In this document: one piece after another, positions 12,903-25,696 of the stretch
Numbering within the stretch: position 1 is the stretch's first letter
Layout of the letters: the number at the start of each line of letters is the position of its first letter
Origin: Persea americana
Lineage: Eukaryota > Streptophyta > Magnoliopsida > Laurales > Lauraceae
DNA: 64,000 nucleotides
Direction: 5' to 3'
Assembly (NCBI GenBank): GCA_029852735.1
Contig: CM056809.1
Span: 75,734,444 to 75,798,443, forward strand
Translations under genes and position numbers: made by a program
Notes under the pieces: model-generated
What the model saw: the letters and a program-made list of their open reading frames with translations, nothing else
Database searches by the model: none
What the model was told of the DNA's origin: nothing

Positions 12903-14532
12903 AACTTTTGGTGAGGCTCAATCAAGATAATCCAATGAAAGTTTATGGTTGATTTGAGAAAGCTGATTAACTACCATGGAGGATCAAAGTGAAAGGGTAA
13001 AGCCTTCCCTCAAATCAATTACTAACAGTACATCATACGGTTACACTTTTTCCCTTTTGCTATTTTTTTTCCCTCTACAATTGTATGCAGCAGAAGAGGG
13101 TTAGTTAGGAGTTTTATGTTTGAGAATGAATTCACCAAATTGTTGTTCCCATTTTTGGAAGGGATACTGTGAGAAAGAAAAACATTGAATAGCGGAAACT
13201 CTTGTTATATACTTTCTAATCATGATTTGGGATATAAGAATCCTTTCTTATCTGAGATTTTTTTTTGTACTTGTTAGTGTTCTGTCAAGAATTAAGACAA
13301 GTAAAAGAAAAGAAGAGCTGTCATTCCAATTTACAATGTGCAAAAAAGGAGTTACTCTCTTTATGCTTCTTTATTTTTTTTTTTTATTTAACCTTTTTAC
13401 TTTTTCTTGGTTTTGCTTTCCTAAGTTCATTTTCTCAAAGAATGTGTTGCCTTTGAATGTATTGCATTTGCGAACCGCGCACTCATCACTGGCTCAACAA
13501 AGCATTGAAAATTTGAAAGAAATTATATGTCATAAACAGCTAAATGGATGAGTGGCGAAAACCTGAACCCTCAGATACAAATCGGATGAGTGTATCTTTA
13601 TAATTGTTCTCTTATTTGGCTAAAACACTGTTGGAGGAAATGGTTGGGACTAATTTCGCATTACAAATAAAAATAGAGTGAAAAGGTAGATGGTTATGTT
13701 CATTCATTAAATCTATAATATCAATTTTATATTATGGCCACAAGTAGGCCGGCAAAGATTGGTATGTTTTTCCATGCTGAGTGCTAACATGCTCGTAAGA
13801 AAACCCGACAGTGTAGGGGTTCCTGATTTGTAGAGTTCAAATTTTAGTTAAGTTGATGCCATTTTTTGCCTCAACTTCTCCAATGAAACTGATGGCTGAA
13901 AGCTATCAGGAAGAGGCTGTCCCTGTACCTGAAAAAAAGAGAGAGGCAACTTGATAAAGAAAACTAATAAAATGACCTGTTCACTTCATCCAGTGGGCCA
14001 CATCTGCATGATACTTGCCCATTTTTTGCATCTTCTCCCTTGGTTTGGGCCGTTGGCTTTTGCCAGCCAAAATTCAGGCAATACCATGTGGATTGGATGG
14101 ATGATAAGGCCATGAGGACTTGTCAGAGCTTTAATGTAATTTCCTGGCCATGTAGGAAGTTCGAGTGGTTTGGCTTTTAGCCGGAGGGGAATGTCTACAA
14201 TCGGACAATGTTATCGTAGTCTGCTCATCCACACCTAGGGTTTTAATTTCACATGTAAAGATGTTTGAATCTCTCAATCAATGCTTTATGATTAATTAAT
14301 AAGAGCGCATCAAATTTCAGTTACATTCATTTTCGGTGTAGTTAAAATGTGCCCATCCAATTTTAGGATGTCGTTTAAGATGGTATGAGCGATTACATAG
14401 ACGATTGGAGGAAAAAAAAAACCCACCTTTCAAAATGATTGGGGAAAGAAAAAAAACCCACCTTTCAGACCACCCATGCACCAATAGGTCTGAAAGGACT
14501 TATGAATGAATGAAGAAGCAAGAGAAAGAAAT
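12903..14532. other. 3' flank of the dehydrogenase gene, no gene seen
   Basis: Contains the 3' untranslated region of the dehydrogenase gene (end not determined; no strong AATAAA close to the stop) and AT-rich intergenic DNA. Open frames here (for example 13222-13551) are low-complexity Phe/Leu-rich readings of T-rich DNA with no recognisable domain. Confidence 0.5.
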
Positions 14533-14540
14533 GATGGGAC

Positions 14541-15072
14541 TAGGGTTGCAAATGGGTATCCGATTCTCCGGATGTTCCAACCCGCAAAAAATCAAGTCCG
14601 GTTCCCAATTTAGATTTCGATTCATAAACGGGTCCTGGTCCGAGCCCGGAACACAATTTAGGCTTTGATTGATAAACGGGTCCAGTTCCGGATCCATATA
14701 GGCTCCATGGGGTGGAGCCGAGACCTGGCATGAGTCTTTGATATTGCAAATTTTACCTCAAAACCAACTTTTTTTTAGACATTTTTATGATAATACTGGA
14801 GTTAGTAGATTTGATGCATTGTTATAAGTTGAATGCCATGCTTATTTTAAGAAAGAATAAAGAATAAAGAGAAATTATAAATTGATTTTGGAACTAGACT
14901 CAAGTCCCTTAGATGGACCCAGTTCCGGAACCAAATCCGGAGTTTCCTATCGAAACAGGGTCTGGAACTAACAAAATAGGTTCTGAGTCAAAACCGGAAC
15001 CGTTATTTAGAAACGGGTCCGGGTCCGGGTCCACTATGGTTTCGATCCGGAACCGTCCCGTTTGCAACCCTA
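14541..15072 (+). mobile_element. hAT-like MITE, copy 1
   Basis: 532-base element with inverted ends TAGGGTTGCAAATGGG (left) and CCCGTTTGCAACCCTA (right). The subterminal parts carry AAACGGGTCC- and CCGGAACC-type subrepeats in inverted order, and the centre is AT-rich. The family is shared with copy 2 at 18978-19438. Open frames within it are readings of the subrepeats, not genes. Confidence 0.8.
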
Positions 15073-15848
15073 TTCCTTTCCCCAGCAAATATATAATCTG
15101 CAGCACACTGAAAGACTAGTAATTTAAATTAGCCAAAATTTAATTATATCTTCTTTGAAAAAGAAAAAGAAAAAATAAAATTCACACAAATGGCTAGAAA
15201 AAAGATGAGCGAATGTCTTGTGTATTATCTTAAAATCAATGAAAGGCAGCTAAGGTGTTAACTTGGGAATTTCCAAAATAAGCTCTTATTTCATCTTTTA
15301 TATCTTATTTAGTTTTCGGAGTATTACACGAACCTCTAATTGTATCTCTCATCTGATTATAAGTAAAGGTTCGGGTTTAAAATAAAAAGAAAAAGAAAAT
15401 GGGACCTTTTGGCATAAAACAATCAAAATACATGTCTGGTATAAAGTCCAAGTTCTACTCTATTGACCTAAATTGAATGCATGTCATGTTCCTCCAACGT
15501 AGCAGCACATAAACATAGCTTTATTTCTATGAAATATTTGATTATTGGACAAGTTTATACAAGGAAAAAAAATATTGCCATAAGAAACTATAGATCCTGA
15601 TATCTCATATTAAGAATACAACTGAAACCAACAAAATATTAATTATAGAAAAAAGTTTAGAAAACGACTATATATATATAATATGGGTTTGATTGGTGAG
15701 GTACTGCAATGCAAGACCTCTACATTGAGAATCGAGAGAAATTTTCATTTATTTATTTACATCCAAAAAGAGAAATTAATAAAATAAATTATTTCTCGGT
15801 GATAGAGTGGATTTCTATTTAACAATATATATATATATAGCAAGGTAG

Positions 15849-16034
15849 GGCGGAACCATAAATTCTTCCTTGGGGGCCACTATGTTGAAAACCTTTCTCG
15901 GGAGTGCCATATATAAAAAAATGCATGTAGTTTATAAAATATATAAGGGTTTTTTTGAGAATTTCTATGGGGACACATGGAGAAAAACGAAAAATTCTTT
16001 TGGAGGGGCCATGGCCACTTTCCTTGGTTCCGCC
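15849..16034. mobile_element. Small foldback element with GGCGGAACC ends
   Basis: GGCGGAACC at 15849-15857 and its exact reverse complement GGTTCCGCC at 16026-16034 bound a 186-base segment with GGGGCCAC-like subterminal pieces. A single matching end (GGTTCCGCC) also occurs near 37277-37285. It resembles the ends of common plant MITEs. No target duplication was established. Confidence 0.4.
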
Positions 16035-18977
16035 AGTGATATATCATATCCTACAATAGTGATATTGGGTCCACTTCCTAATATGTTATAAGATCTAAAT
16101 TATTTTGAATGGGCCATAGATATTCTCCATGCGCCATCGTATGCCTTATAGGCTATACGGATGGAAAAGAAAGGCCCAACGGGGGCCACCCGTTGTCTCA
16201 TCTCTCCCTTTCACTAATTAATCCTCATGTTTGATCGCTGTGCCACAGATACTTTGATTAGCTGGTGAATGAGCTGCATACTAAATCTGTTGTTCACCTA
16301 GCTCTAGTCTACTCAAAGGAATTCCTCATCTCTTGATTCTTTCAATTCGTGTTATAAGGAACATTAATGCCCGTGTCAATTGCCGAAGTTAGCTACTGTG
16401 ATTTTTTCCCTTTCTGATTATAAGAAGGCAGCTCAATTGATATGGACCAGACGAAGAAATGCAACTATTTATTCTTTCATTATATATAATAAAGCGATTG
16501 GGAGTTTGATTAGAGAGGGGCCCACGCCACCGCGTAGGGAGCTCTCCTTTTGAGAAAATACACAAGAAAAAAAAATGCACAGCCTAGTCTTTGATGTGGG
16601 CCACTATACTCATCCTAAGCAAATCTCCTCCTTTAAAATTTTGACCCAAACAAATCTCCTCCCTTAATCTTAGGATTAGTTATAATCTTGTCTCAATTCC
16701 TTTTCTAATGCCTCCCATATTCAACAATACCCGCAACCTTCGATGGTCAGTCCGACCTTCATTGCACCGGATGAAGTAACCCAACCCAAGCCTGATTTGA
16801 TAATTCAGGTTTTGAATCAACCTATTTTACTTTGATGTTATATTCCAGTTTACATCTTGATTAATGAATAGGTTAGTTAATGCTGGGTCCACACATGGTT
16901 TTTTTGTTTTTTTTTTTTTTTTTTTCAATAATCCATACATGATGACTTCCATGGACCATCTATGGAATCACCTTAATAACTAACAAACGGAAAAAATGTA
17001 CCAACATCTTCAGCTTTTCCCAAAAAAGATTGCCATAATTAGTGTTAGTTCAAAATATAAAACCTGCTTTATGTAGCCTACAACATGCCACACTTTAAGG
17101 CAAAGGGAGAATAATTAGCTCCTATTGAAATCAAAATCTTTCAAAACAAATGCCCTCCCGCTGTACGGGTTATCCATCAATAAATTTTACCTCAAGAAGA
17201 GAAAGACCCCCGGTAAGATTGCCCATTTGATAGGAAATGTGATTAATGAATAAGCATGAGATTATGTTGATTATATTTTTAATTAAATAGTCAATGTCAT
17301 GATGAGGCCAAATTTTATTAGGGAAAAATATGAGGATTCCTCATTCAGTGGACATCCATTTATTTTGATAAATACTAATGAAGAGAAATAGATAATAATA
17401 AATTAATTTCTTTTAGATTTGCCTCTCTAGATATTTCTACAAATATTTAAATTTCAATAACATATTTTCATTTTTGGGCCCAGCTAGTTTCAAGGTTTGT
17501 TTGGGCACTACCGCTGCTTTTAGTGGTGGTAAATTCGCATTTGCCACTTTGACTCCTCTCTAAGCGGAGGAAACGTTGCATTTTGCAGAATGTCCGGGGC
17601 ACTCATGCAGCTTTACCGTTGCAATTAGAGGCGGTACTGTGCATTTACATGTTTTCCTCCTCTCTAAGCGAAGGAAATCTTGCACTGACGCTGCAAACCA
17701 TTTTTTTTTTTACTTCTTATTCAGGTTGAGGGTCGGGGCTTAGGTCCACACAATGATGGATGGGCATGTATGATTAACATTTAACAGCAATATTATTAAA
17801 CCACAAAAAATACAAAATATATTGCTTGGTTGGTAAATTTACTTGTAAAGTGAAGTAATGGTTAATACGAGATAGAACAAAACTAAAGGTTTGGTCAAAT
17901 CAGAAGGTGAGGGATTTTTTTATTTTATTTTTTGTGTTTTTGTTTTTCTTTTAAAAAGAAGGGTTTTATTTGTAAGGGTGCTCATGGATCAGGATGGGCC
18001 CCTTTGGGTCGAGCATGTCGTTTGGGTTATAATAGATTAGTCGTGCTCAAATTCTTTTTACTTGGACTCAGTGGTTGAGAGCCAGAATCCCCGCTTGGCC
18101 CAAATATATATATATATATAATTATTTGGGAGAGAGTAGTAACGGGGTTGGGGGGTCTGACCACTTACAGATGGTAATATGATTAGACCAGTTGAGCTGG
18201 CCTAGGACATGGTAAGAAACTCATTTTATTTTTTTATTTTTTTGTTATATAAGTCTGACATGGGTCAAGCTCGAGCTTCATTATTTCCATGCGGGTTAGG
18301 CTCACGCCAGCAACTTCAAGCCTGACTCAAGCTTGGGCCAGCTTTAGGCTTCTAGTTTAGAAGTCGAGTCGTTTCGAACATTCCTCAATCTAGCCCATGA
18401 AAACCCGTAGTTTTTTTTCTTTTTCTTTTTTACTATTCAGTGGCATGAGAATGTATCTTTTTACATATGTATATGGTTTATATATAACTTCCTCACATGC
18501 AAATGTTAAATGTGTAAAGTCTCACTCCAACCCAAGTATCTTTTTACATATGTATAGGGTTTTACCATTCAGTGGCTTGAGGCGCTTAAGGCCATGGCCC
18601 GAGTCTCACTCCAACCACAGTGATATATACACATGGTTAGATTTTTTACACCTACTATGTATCCACACATATGATCGATCCAGATTATTATTATGGCTGG
18701 AGTGAGTTTGGTCCATTTTCTATGGAAAATAAGTCCGAGCTCATAATCTCTTTTATGTTTAAAAAACTAAATCAACGACTGCACAACACAATACTAATAT
18801 GTAATGATTTATCTGAAAATTTTCAAAAGTAGTTAGATAGAGTGGGAACCCTAGCTACGTGGGTCATACTAGCGCCGAGCACGCGTTAGTGTGCGAGTTT
18901 ATTTATTGCAGTTACAGGAAAATGACGTTGAGAGCTTATATATTAACATAAAAAATTTCAGTTGAACCCCTCTTTAC
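16035..18977. other. Interior of the candidate macrotransposon, no gene seen
   Basis: AT-rich DNA with poly-T runs (16900-16925, 17701-17711), a (TA)n run at 18107-18120 and a locally repeated unit around 18430-18580 (TCTTTTTACATATGTATA occurs twice). No coding potential or terminal structure of an autonomous transposon is visible, so any transposase would have acted in trans. Confidence 0.5.
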
Positions 18978-19438
18978 TAGGGTAGCAAACGAATATCCGA
19001 TTCTTCAAATGCCCAAAAGTTCCGACCCACAAAAAATCGAGCTCGGTCCCCAATTTAGGTTTTGATTCATAAACGGATCCGAGTCCACAACCCAATTTAG
19101 GTTCCGATTGATAAACGGGTCCGATTCCGGGTTCATATAGATTCTGACTCATGGACCTGAGACCCGGCATAAAAATCTTTGATATTGCGAATTTTACCTC
19201 AAAATCAACTTTTTCTAGACATTTTAATGTATAATGCTGGAGGTTGTAGACTTGATACATTATTATAGGTTGAATAATATTTTTTTTTTAAGAAAAAAAT
19301 AAAGAATAATGATAAATTAGAATTGATTTTGGAACTAGATTCCGGTATCTTTAAGGTGGACCCGGTTTTGGAGCTGGGTCTAGAATCCGGATCCAAGTAT
19401 GACCCCGATCCGAAACTATCCCGTTTGCTGCAACCCTA
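18978..19438 (+). mobile_element. hAT-like MITE, copy 2
   Basis: 461-base copy of the family seen at 14541-15072 in the same orientation. The left end is TAGGGTAGCAAACG and the right end CCCGTTTGCTGCAACCCTA. It shares with copy 1 the CCCAATTTAGG, TTGATTGATAAACGGGTCC-like and TTTTACCTCAAAA segments and the AT-rich centre. The copies differ at many positions, so they are not a recent tandem duplication. Confidence 0.8.
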
Positions 19439-19745
19439 GATGGGACCGATCAGGGTGGGATTTTGCTCAAAACACGACAATGTGAGGCCGGGTAGGTGAT
19501 GATAGTCGACCACCACTAAACGAACCGGGCCCCACTTCACTGGATATGGTTCTTCAATCCAAATCAAATCCACCACTAAACCAACCAGGCCCAGTTCATT
19601 GGATTAAGGTTGACGGTTGGACTGACTCACTCCAATCTAAAATATTATCTAAATCTGATTTTGAAATCCTCCCAAGTCCCATCACACTTTTTTGTTTGGT
19701 TTTTTTTTTTATATGTCCGAGTTCGTATCATGATATGATGACGAC

Positions 19746-22337
19746 ATGCGTTGTTTCTTCACTCGAAAATTCAATTTCTCCAAACCTGGATGCTCTGCTG
19801 CTCTATCTTCTTCTTCATCATCATCCAACTCCTCGAGGATCAGGGCTTTTGTTCAACAGGGCTTGTATCACGAAGCTCTCCTCCTCTGCTCCTCCTCTAG
19901 AAGAAGACTCAATTGCTCTGATGACAAGTTCACCTTCCCTTCCCTTCTCAAGGCCTCTGCTGCTCTCTCCCATCTCAACCACGGCAAGACCATCCACGCT
20001 TCCACCATCCACTTGGATCTCCTCTCCGATCCCTTCATCCTCTCCGCCCTCATCAACATGTACTCCAAATGCGGCTCCCTCCACGACGCCATCCAAGTGT
20101 TTGATAGAATGCCTCAGAGAGACATCTCATTAAAAGATGTCGCCGTCTGGAATGCCATGATCGATGCCTACTTTCTTCATTCTTGGGTGGATCATGGCAT
20201 CCATTTGTTCCTTCACATGCAATCGTTTTTTGGCGTCAGGCCTGATGGGCATTCTCTCAGTATCATGCTTGGTGGTGCCTGTGTCCATCGCCCCACAAGG
20301 GGACTTGACCTTGGGAAACAGATCCATGGTTATGTTATTCGGACTTCTCTTGTTCATGATCCGTTTATAGGGACTTTGCTGATTGATATGTATGCCAAGT
20401 GCAAGCGGCCATTCGATGCCTGCCTCGTGTTTGATGAGTTGGGTGAGAGAAATGCTTTTGCGTGGAATGCCTTGCTTGGGGGTCTGGGTCTGAATGGCTT
20501 GTGGGAGAGAAGCTTGGAATTGTACGTGCTCATGAAGAATGAGGGTCATGAGATTGGGATGGTAACGTTATCGAGTGCTTTGACAGCATGTGCAATTGGG
20601 GGAGCTTTCTGTTTTGGTAGGCAGATTCACGGTGGTGTAATAAAGGCGGGTTTTAAGCATAGCCCTTATGTTTGTACCTCTCTGTTGACTATGTATGCGA
20701 AATGCATGTCCCTCGAAGATTCTTGGAAAGTGTTTGAAGAAACATCTAATAAAGAAACTGAATTATGCAATGCAATGATCACAGCTTATATTGGTAATGG
20801 CAATGTCGTCAAAGCCTTGCATGTTTATACGCAGATGAGATCCGGCGAGCTTAGATATGATTCTTTCACCATTTCAAACGTTTTATCTGCTTGTAGTATG
20901 GATGGACTATATGATTTTGGGAGGAGAGTTCATGGGGAAGCGATTAAAAGTCCGGCACAGTGTAATATTGCTGTGCAAAGTGCGCTTCTAACTATGTATG
21001 CTAGATGTGGAGGCATCGATGAAGCTTCTTCTATTTTTTATGCAATGAAGGAAAGGGATGTGGTTGCTTGGAGCTCCATGATTGCTGGTCTTTGCCAAAA
21101 CAGGAAACCTACAGTGGCATTGGAGTTGCTCGGAGAAATGTTGGCAGAAGGATTGGAATTGGATTCCACTGCTCTGGTCAGTATAATTAATGCTTGCACA
21201 GGGCTTGAAAATGAAAAGTTGGGCTTTCAGATTCATGGCCTCACTATCAAGAGCGGTTTTGAATCGGACATTTTTGTGGGTTGTGCCCTGGTTGATATGT
21301 ATGCAAAATGCAAGCTGCTGGAGTTGGCTGAACGTGTGTTTTCTAGCATGAACTGTAAGAATTTGGTCACTTGGAATTCAATTATCTCCGGCTGCTGCCG
21401 TAATGGACAACCAGATAGGTCCATTAGCCTTTTTGCTCAGATTTCTCAACATGGACTTACTCCGGACTCCGTTTCCATAACCAGTGTTCTAATTGCTAGT
21501 GCCTCGTTAGCTGCGTTGCTAAAGGGAATGGTAATACATGGCTTTCTGATAAGGAATGAGATCCAGTCAGATCCTCATGTAGATAATGCATTGATTGACA
21601 TGTACATCAAGTGTGGGTGCTTGCTCTACGCACAGAGAATTTTTGATAGAATTTCTCATAGGAAGCTTGCAGCATGGAATTCAATGATTGCAGGGTATGG
21701 ATCACACGGGCATTGCCTAGAGGCAATTGGATTGTTCAACAAAATGCAAAATACAGGGGTATTGCCTGATGATGTCACTTTCCTCGCACTAATCTCATCT
21801 TGCAGTCATTCAGGGTTGGTTAAAGAAGGCATCAGTCTCTTCCAATCCATGAGCCGAGACTATGGAATTGTCCCAAGAATGGAACACTACACAAATATGG
21901 TAGACCTCTGGGGCCGTGCTGGACATTTGGATGAAGCTTTTAGTTTCATCCACAGCATGCCTATTGAACCTGATGCCAGTGTTTGGATGTGTTTGTTATG
22001 TGCTTGTAGAGCTTATTGTCAGATAGAGCTTGGAGAAATAGCAGCTGACCAACTACTAAAAATAGACCCAGAAAGAAGTGGGAACTATGTTCAGTTGTTG
22101 AATTTATATGGAGAAGCTGGGCTGTGGGACAAGGCTGCGGAGCTGAGGATGTTGATGAAAGAAAGAGGGATAAAAAAGAGTCCTGGTTGCAGTTGGATTG
22201 AGGTAAGAGACAAGGTTGATCTCTTCTTCTCTGGGGATTCATCATCCCCAAGGACAGTAGAAATTCATGCTGCATTGAAGAGCCTGAGGAGAATCATGGT
22301 AAACAATGAAGTTTCTCTTGAAGTTGTTATCTCATGA
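19746..22337 (+). CDS. PLS-class pentatricopeptide repeat protein, E subclass
   Basis: Intronless 863-aa protein, as usual for plant PPR genes. The N-terminus (MRCFFTRKFNFSK followed by a Ser-rich run) is basic and hydroxylated, fitting a mitochondrial or plastid presequence. From about residue 55 it is built of PLS-type repeats with recurrent LINMYSKCG/LVDMYAKCK, VFDRMP and VWNAMI-like motifs. The C-terminus has the E motifs, with SPGCSWIEV starting at residue 812 and ending ALKSLRRIM. There is no DYW deaminase domain. Such proteins bind organellar RNA base by base and often act in C-to-U editing with a partner deaminase; the target is unknown here. Length and position fit the protein encoded by Arabidopsis At2g40720 (about 860 aa, from memory). 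The ATG is the first in this frame. The reading frame is intact. Confidence 0.93.
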   Translation: MRCFFTRKFNFSKPGCSAALSSSSSSSNSSRIRAFVQQGLYHEALLLCSSSRRRLNCSDDKFTFPSLLKASAALSHLNHGKTIHASTIHLDLLSDPFILSALINMYSKCGSLHDAIQVFDRMPQRDISLKDVAVWNAMIDAYFLHSWVDHGIHLFLHMQSFFGVRPDGHSLSIMLGGACVHRPTRGLDLGKQIHGYVIRTSLVHDPFIGTLLIDMYAKCKRPFDACLVFDELGERNAFAWNALLGGLGLNGLWERSLELYVLMKNEGHEIGMVTLSSALTACAIGGAFCFGRQIHGGVIKAGFKHSPYVCTSLLTMYAKCMSLEDSWKVFEETSNKETELCNAMITAYIGNGNVVKALHVYTQMRSGELRYDSFTISNVLSACSMDGLYDFGRRVHGEAIKSPAQCNIAVQSALLTMYARCGGIDEASSIFYAMKERDVVAWSSMIAGLCQNRKPTVALELLGEMLAEGLELDSTALVSIINACTGLENEKLGFQIHGLTIKSGFESDIFVGCALVDMYAKCKLLELAERVFSSMNCKNLVTWNSIISGCCRNGQPDRSISLFAQISQHGLTPDSVSITSVLIASASLAALLKGMVIHGFLIRNEIQSDPHVDNALIDMYIKCGCLLYAQRIFDRISHRKLAAWNSMIAGYGSHGHCLEAIGLFNKMQNTGVLPDDVTFLALISSCSHSGLVKEGISLFQSMSRDYGIVPRMEHYTNMVDLWGRAGHLDEAFSFIHSMPIEPDASVWMCLLCACRAYCQIELGEIAADQLLKIDPERSGNYVQLLNLYGEAGLWDKAAELRMLMKERGIKKSPGCSWIEVRDKVDLFFSGDSSSPRTVEIHAALKSLRRIMVNNEVSLEVVIS

Positions 22338-25300
22338 GGTTCCTAAGGCTGAAGGGGTTATTGATATTGGATACTATTGGAAATAGTCAGGTGAAAGGAG
22401 TCGACTAAGGGAGGAAGTCTGGAAAAACCGCCAAACAAAATAAGATGGAAACCGATTGTATGCTGGATTGCTGTGGTCAGGTGCAGATTAGGTTTCTCTC
22501 TTTAGAATGAATTGTTACTCCTCAGAAGACTTGGTTGCAACAGTTTAGTGGCAGGGTTGCCTCCAGTCACACAACACCATTCAAATTCACAACAGAAGCA
22601 TCATATAATGCCTTTTGTCCAATGAATATGATCTCATTTAAGCCATTATTGTTTGTGTGGTCCCACATTTCAAGGGTCCACACTGTATGGTGAGCCCCAC
22701 CATGGAGGAATATGGGCTGAATATTTCATCCATTCATCAGTCTTGGTCAAGTGAGCAGTGTACAATTCTACTTGTAGGGTGCAGGTCCTCTGGGATGCTT
22801 GTTTCCAAACCATTTTGCCTGCCAAAGAATCTGAAATTTGAGTTGTTGCAGGTCAGAAGAGAACACATGCAGGTGAAGCCTGACAACCCAAATACCAATC
22901 CAATCACATTACTGTGAGTAGATTCTAATGACTTCAAAGTGCAGATATATTTGTAATTTGATTCGGTGCGAGGCGCCTTGTGGCCTTGTCGGAATTTGCA
23001 GGCAAGAAAGAACCAGTCACAACTCTGACTTATTAAATATCTCTTGTTTAATTGGAGTATCACCAAATATATTATAATCAACAGATATCCAACATGAAGA
23101 GAGTTGGATTTCATACAATTGAATGCAATCTCAAGTCACATCAGCATTAGTAAGTAGCCTTCCTTTAATGGTTATGCCTTTTTGAAGTTGTCGAGGTGAA
23201 TGAAACGGGTAAGAACCTTTCTTTGTTAAGTAATAACTACCACAAGAACCGGTGCCGACCACTAGTCTGCACATACAATTCAAACAAAATATTCATGCAA
23301 TTGAAAAATAATTAGTGACCTGAGTGGCAGCCCAAATACATTGCACAAGGGTAAAATTTTTGAAAGAAAACAAAAAAAAGAATATATATGACCCGTACAT
23401 ATTTTCGCAATTGAGAGAGGTAGAGAAGAAAGCAAAGAGGAGAAGTGAAGTAAAAAATAATAATAATAATAATGAAAGAACATGTAGAAATGGGAACAAG
23501 AGATATGCATAGAAAGGCACTTCTGCATTAACGAAAAAGGAAAAACGGGGAGGTTACAAGAGATAGGGGTAGTTAAATGAGATGGGTAGTTACATGCCTA
23601 GTTATATGGGATGAGATAAGTGTTGCATAGGATAAGAAATGGGCCCTTACAGGAGATAAGGGAAGAAGGAATAACTGACAGCCCTCCATCTTAATATAGT
23701 ATAATAGCTATATGTATTTTGTTCGGTGCTATATGATATTAACAGTGAATACCACTTTGGTTTGGATGGAATCTGTCATCCCATTTATTTACTCTGCTTA
23801 TTGTCATCACTAAACTCAATCCTATTTAGAGAGATATTCACCACTTGATGAAATCATCCTTTAAAGCTTTACCCCCATTAAAGCTTTGAGGTTCTTAAGA
23901 TCTATACAAAACATCATCCAACAAGGATGGGTTTAATTTGTGTCCAAGCCTCACTCTTTGTGAAACTTTTCCATCCAGTCCATACTAAATGCTGACGTGC
24001 GGTGGTCCCAAGTAAGACCTGCGCACTGGTATGTTCTGTCGTGCCACTGTGCTATTACTCAGCACAACACTGGCTGTGGAAACACCTACGGGCCCCTTTG
24101 AGATTCATGGATTAGGGAGCCACCCTCATGCTTGTTTGTATTGTAGACAGGAGTACATAACCCACTGAAATGTTCACTTTAGTGGGACTGGTGGCCAAAT
24201 GGGCGTGGAGGGCCGCCAACACACTCATGGGTTGAGAGGTGTGTTGGCAATGTACTCCCACAAATGCACATGCCCAGGGACCCATTGTGTGTCCTCAAGT
24301 TGAAGTGCCACTGCAGGAAAAGTAGCCCAACTTAGCAAAAAAGAACAAAGAAAAAAAAAGGCATGGAGGAACCACCAGACACATGGCACATCTCAATTGG
24401 AAGCAATGGTTTGTTGAAATTGGACCTTCCAAAGTATGGCATCAAAATCCATGTCAGGAACGCCTCCATATTTTTCTTCCATTCATTTGAACCAAGATCC
24501 GGACACAGGAGTTGCTGTTTATCAGATCAGGAAATTCACATCCAACTACTAGTCTAATAATCCACTGCGACTTTTCACTTCAATAGTAGACACGGTTGAA
24601 AGGTCAGATTCTCTCACAGCAGCTAAACATGCCTACATCGACAAATTACAACAAGAAACAAGGCTAATAAAGGAACCCAATCGTTTACGCAAAAAAAAAA
24701 AAAAAAAACCAATCGCTATAGAAACACCCATACATACATTCATCGACAAATTACAACAAGAAACAAGACTAACAAAAGGAACCCAATCTCTACTAGAAAT
24801 CTCCCATGAAGGGTAAGACGGGCGGACCCAAGCTCAAGGGTCTTGAAGCCCCCACCCAAAGTGTAAAATTCTCTAAAAACCCATGTAAATTATGAAAATT
24901 AAAATGCTTTTTAAGAACATTCGCCTCTTCCCCAGTAATTTTTTTTTTCTTTTTTACATAAAGCCCCACAAGGAGAATTTTTTTGGCCCACCTTGGGTAA
25001 GCAAGTACATAATTTATTTCTAATGGACAAGGACAACTTTGGCTACAAGCCATTATTATTTTCAACACTGAAGTTTTTTCCGTTTGTGGGTGTGTTGTCA
25101 TGTCCCAGGTCAGATCACTGATCATATGAATCCACTGCCTCACATTCAAAAGTTGTGATGTAGTGGTTCCAAGAAAAAAGTTTGATCTAGACCATCTTTT
25201 ACATATTGAGAGGATGTAATTGAATTTCTAGCCAAAATACCCAAAAAGTCTCGGTCTCAAGTACGAACCTGTTTAATTCGTGTAATCCGCGTACACATGG

Positions 25301-25696
25301 ACATTGCCAAGCTTTGCGCAGGAAATCCAAGCCAATCTCACTTTTTAGGTCACATTTGCATTTGGGAAAAATATTTCCATTTCACTCAGCCACGGAAAGC
25401 TCACATTTGGAAATTGTTAATCTCCGATGATTTGGACCATATGCTACCCTCTTTTTTTCGACCTGAACCATCCCATAAGAAGTGGAGATCGTCACTTAAA
25501 TAAGGAAAGAGTATGAACCCCTTAAATTTGTGAATTCCTGACCTGTTCCTTAGCTTAACATTGACTCTAAGAATCCACAAAGAAGAAAGCCATATTTGAG
25601 GGGAGGGGCAGTAACAAATACTCAAATTTGTGGATTCCTTAGCTATTACCAGACGTGACCTTACTACCTTTCATCAAAATTATTACTCTACGTAGG
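22338..25696. other. Intergenic region downstream of the PPR gene
   Basis: No gene recognised. It includes the PPR 3' end (an AATGAATATG-type A-rich stretch near 22620; no firm polyadenylation site) and AT-rich DNA. A (TAA)n-like run lies at 23455-23472. Open frames here are short and have no recognisable domains. Confidence 0.5.
24636..24788 (+). repeat. Two direct copies of a 47-base unit
   Basis: A unit beginning CATCGACAAATTACAACAAG and ending AGGAACCCAATC occurs at 24636-24682 and again at 24741-24788 with a few substitutions and one extra A. The copies are separated by a poly-A stretch and about 30 other bases. It looks like a local duplication or slippage event. Confidence 0.8.

Larger units (their letters stand above)
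14541..19438. mobile_element. Candidate hAT macrotransposon bounded by two MITE copies
   Basis: Two direct-orientation copies of one MITE family form the ends of a 4.9-kb segment. The 8 bases directly outside the left end of copy 1 (GATGGGAC, 14533-14540) equal the 8 bases directly outside the right end of copy 2 (19439-19446). Neither copy has a matching duplication at its own two ends: copy 1 has GATGGGAC and TTCCTTTC, copy 2 has CTCTTTAC and GATGGGAC. This is what one transposition of the whole segment from its outermost terminal repeats would leave, with the 8-bp duplication of the hAT superfamily. The interior has no gene. A chance 8-bp match cannot be excluded. Confidence 0.55.

Noticed and set aside
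14541..15072. Independent target duplication for MITE copy 1 or copy 2
   Set aside because: I compared the octamers on both sides of each copy; they do not match within a copy. Only the outermost pair matches, which led to the macrotransposon reading.
19546..20133. 195-codon open frame overlapping the PPR start
   Set aside because: Its second half is a frame-shifted shadow of the PPR coding sequence, rich in Ser/Pro/Leu from C/T-rich codons.
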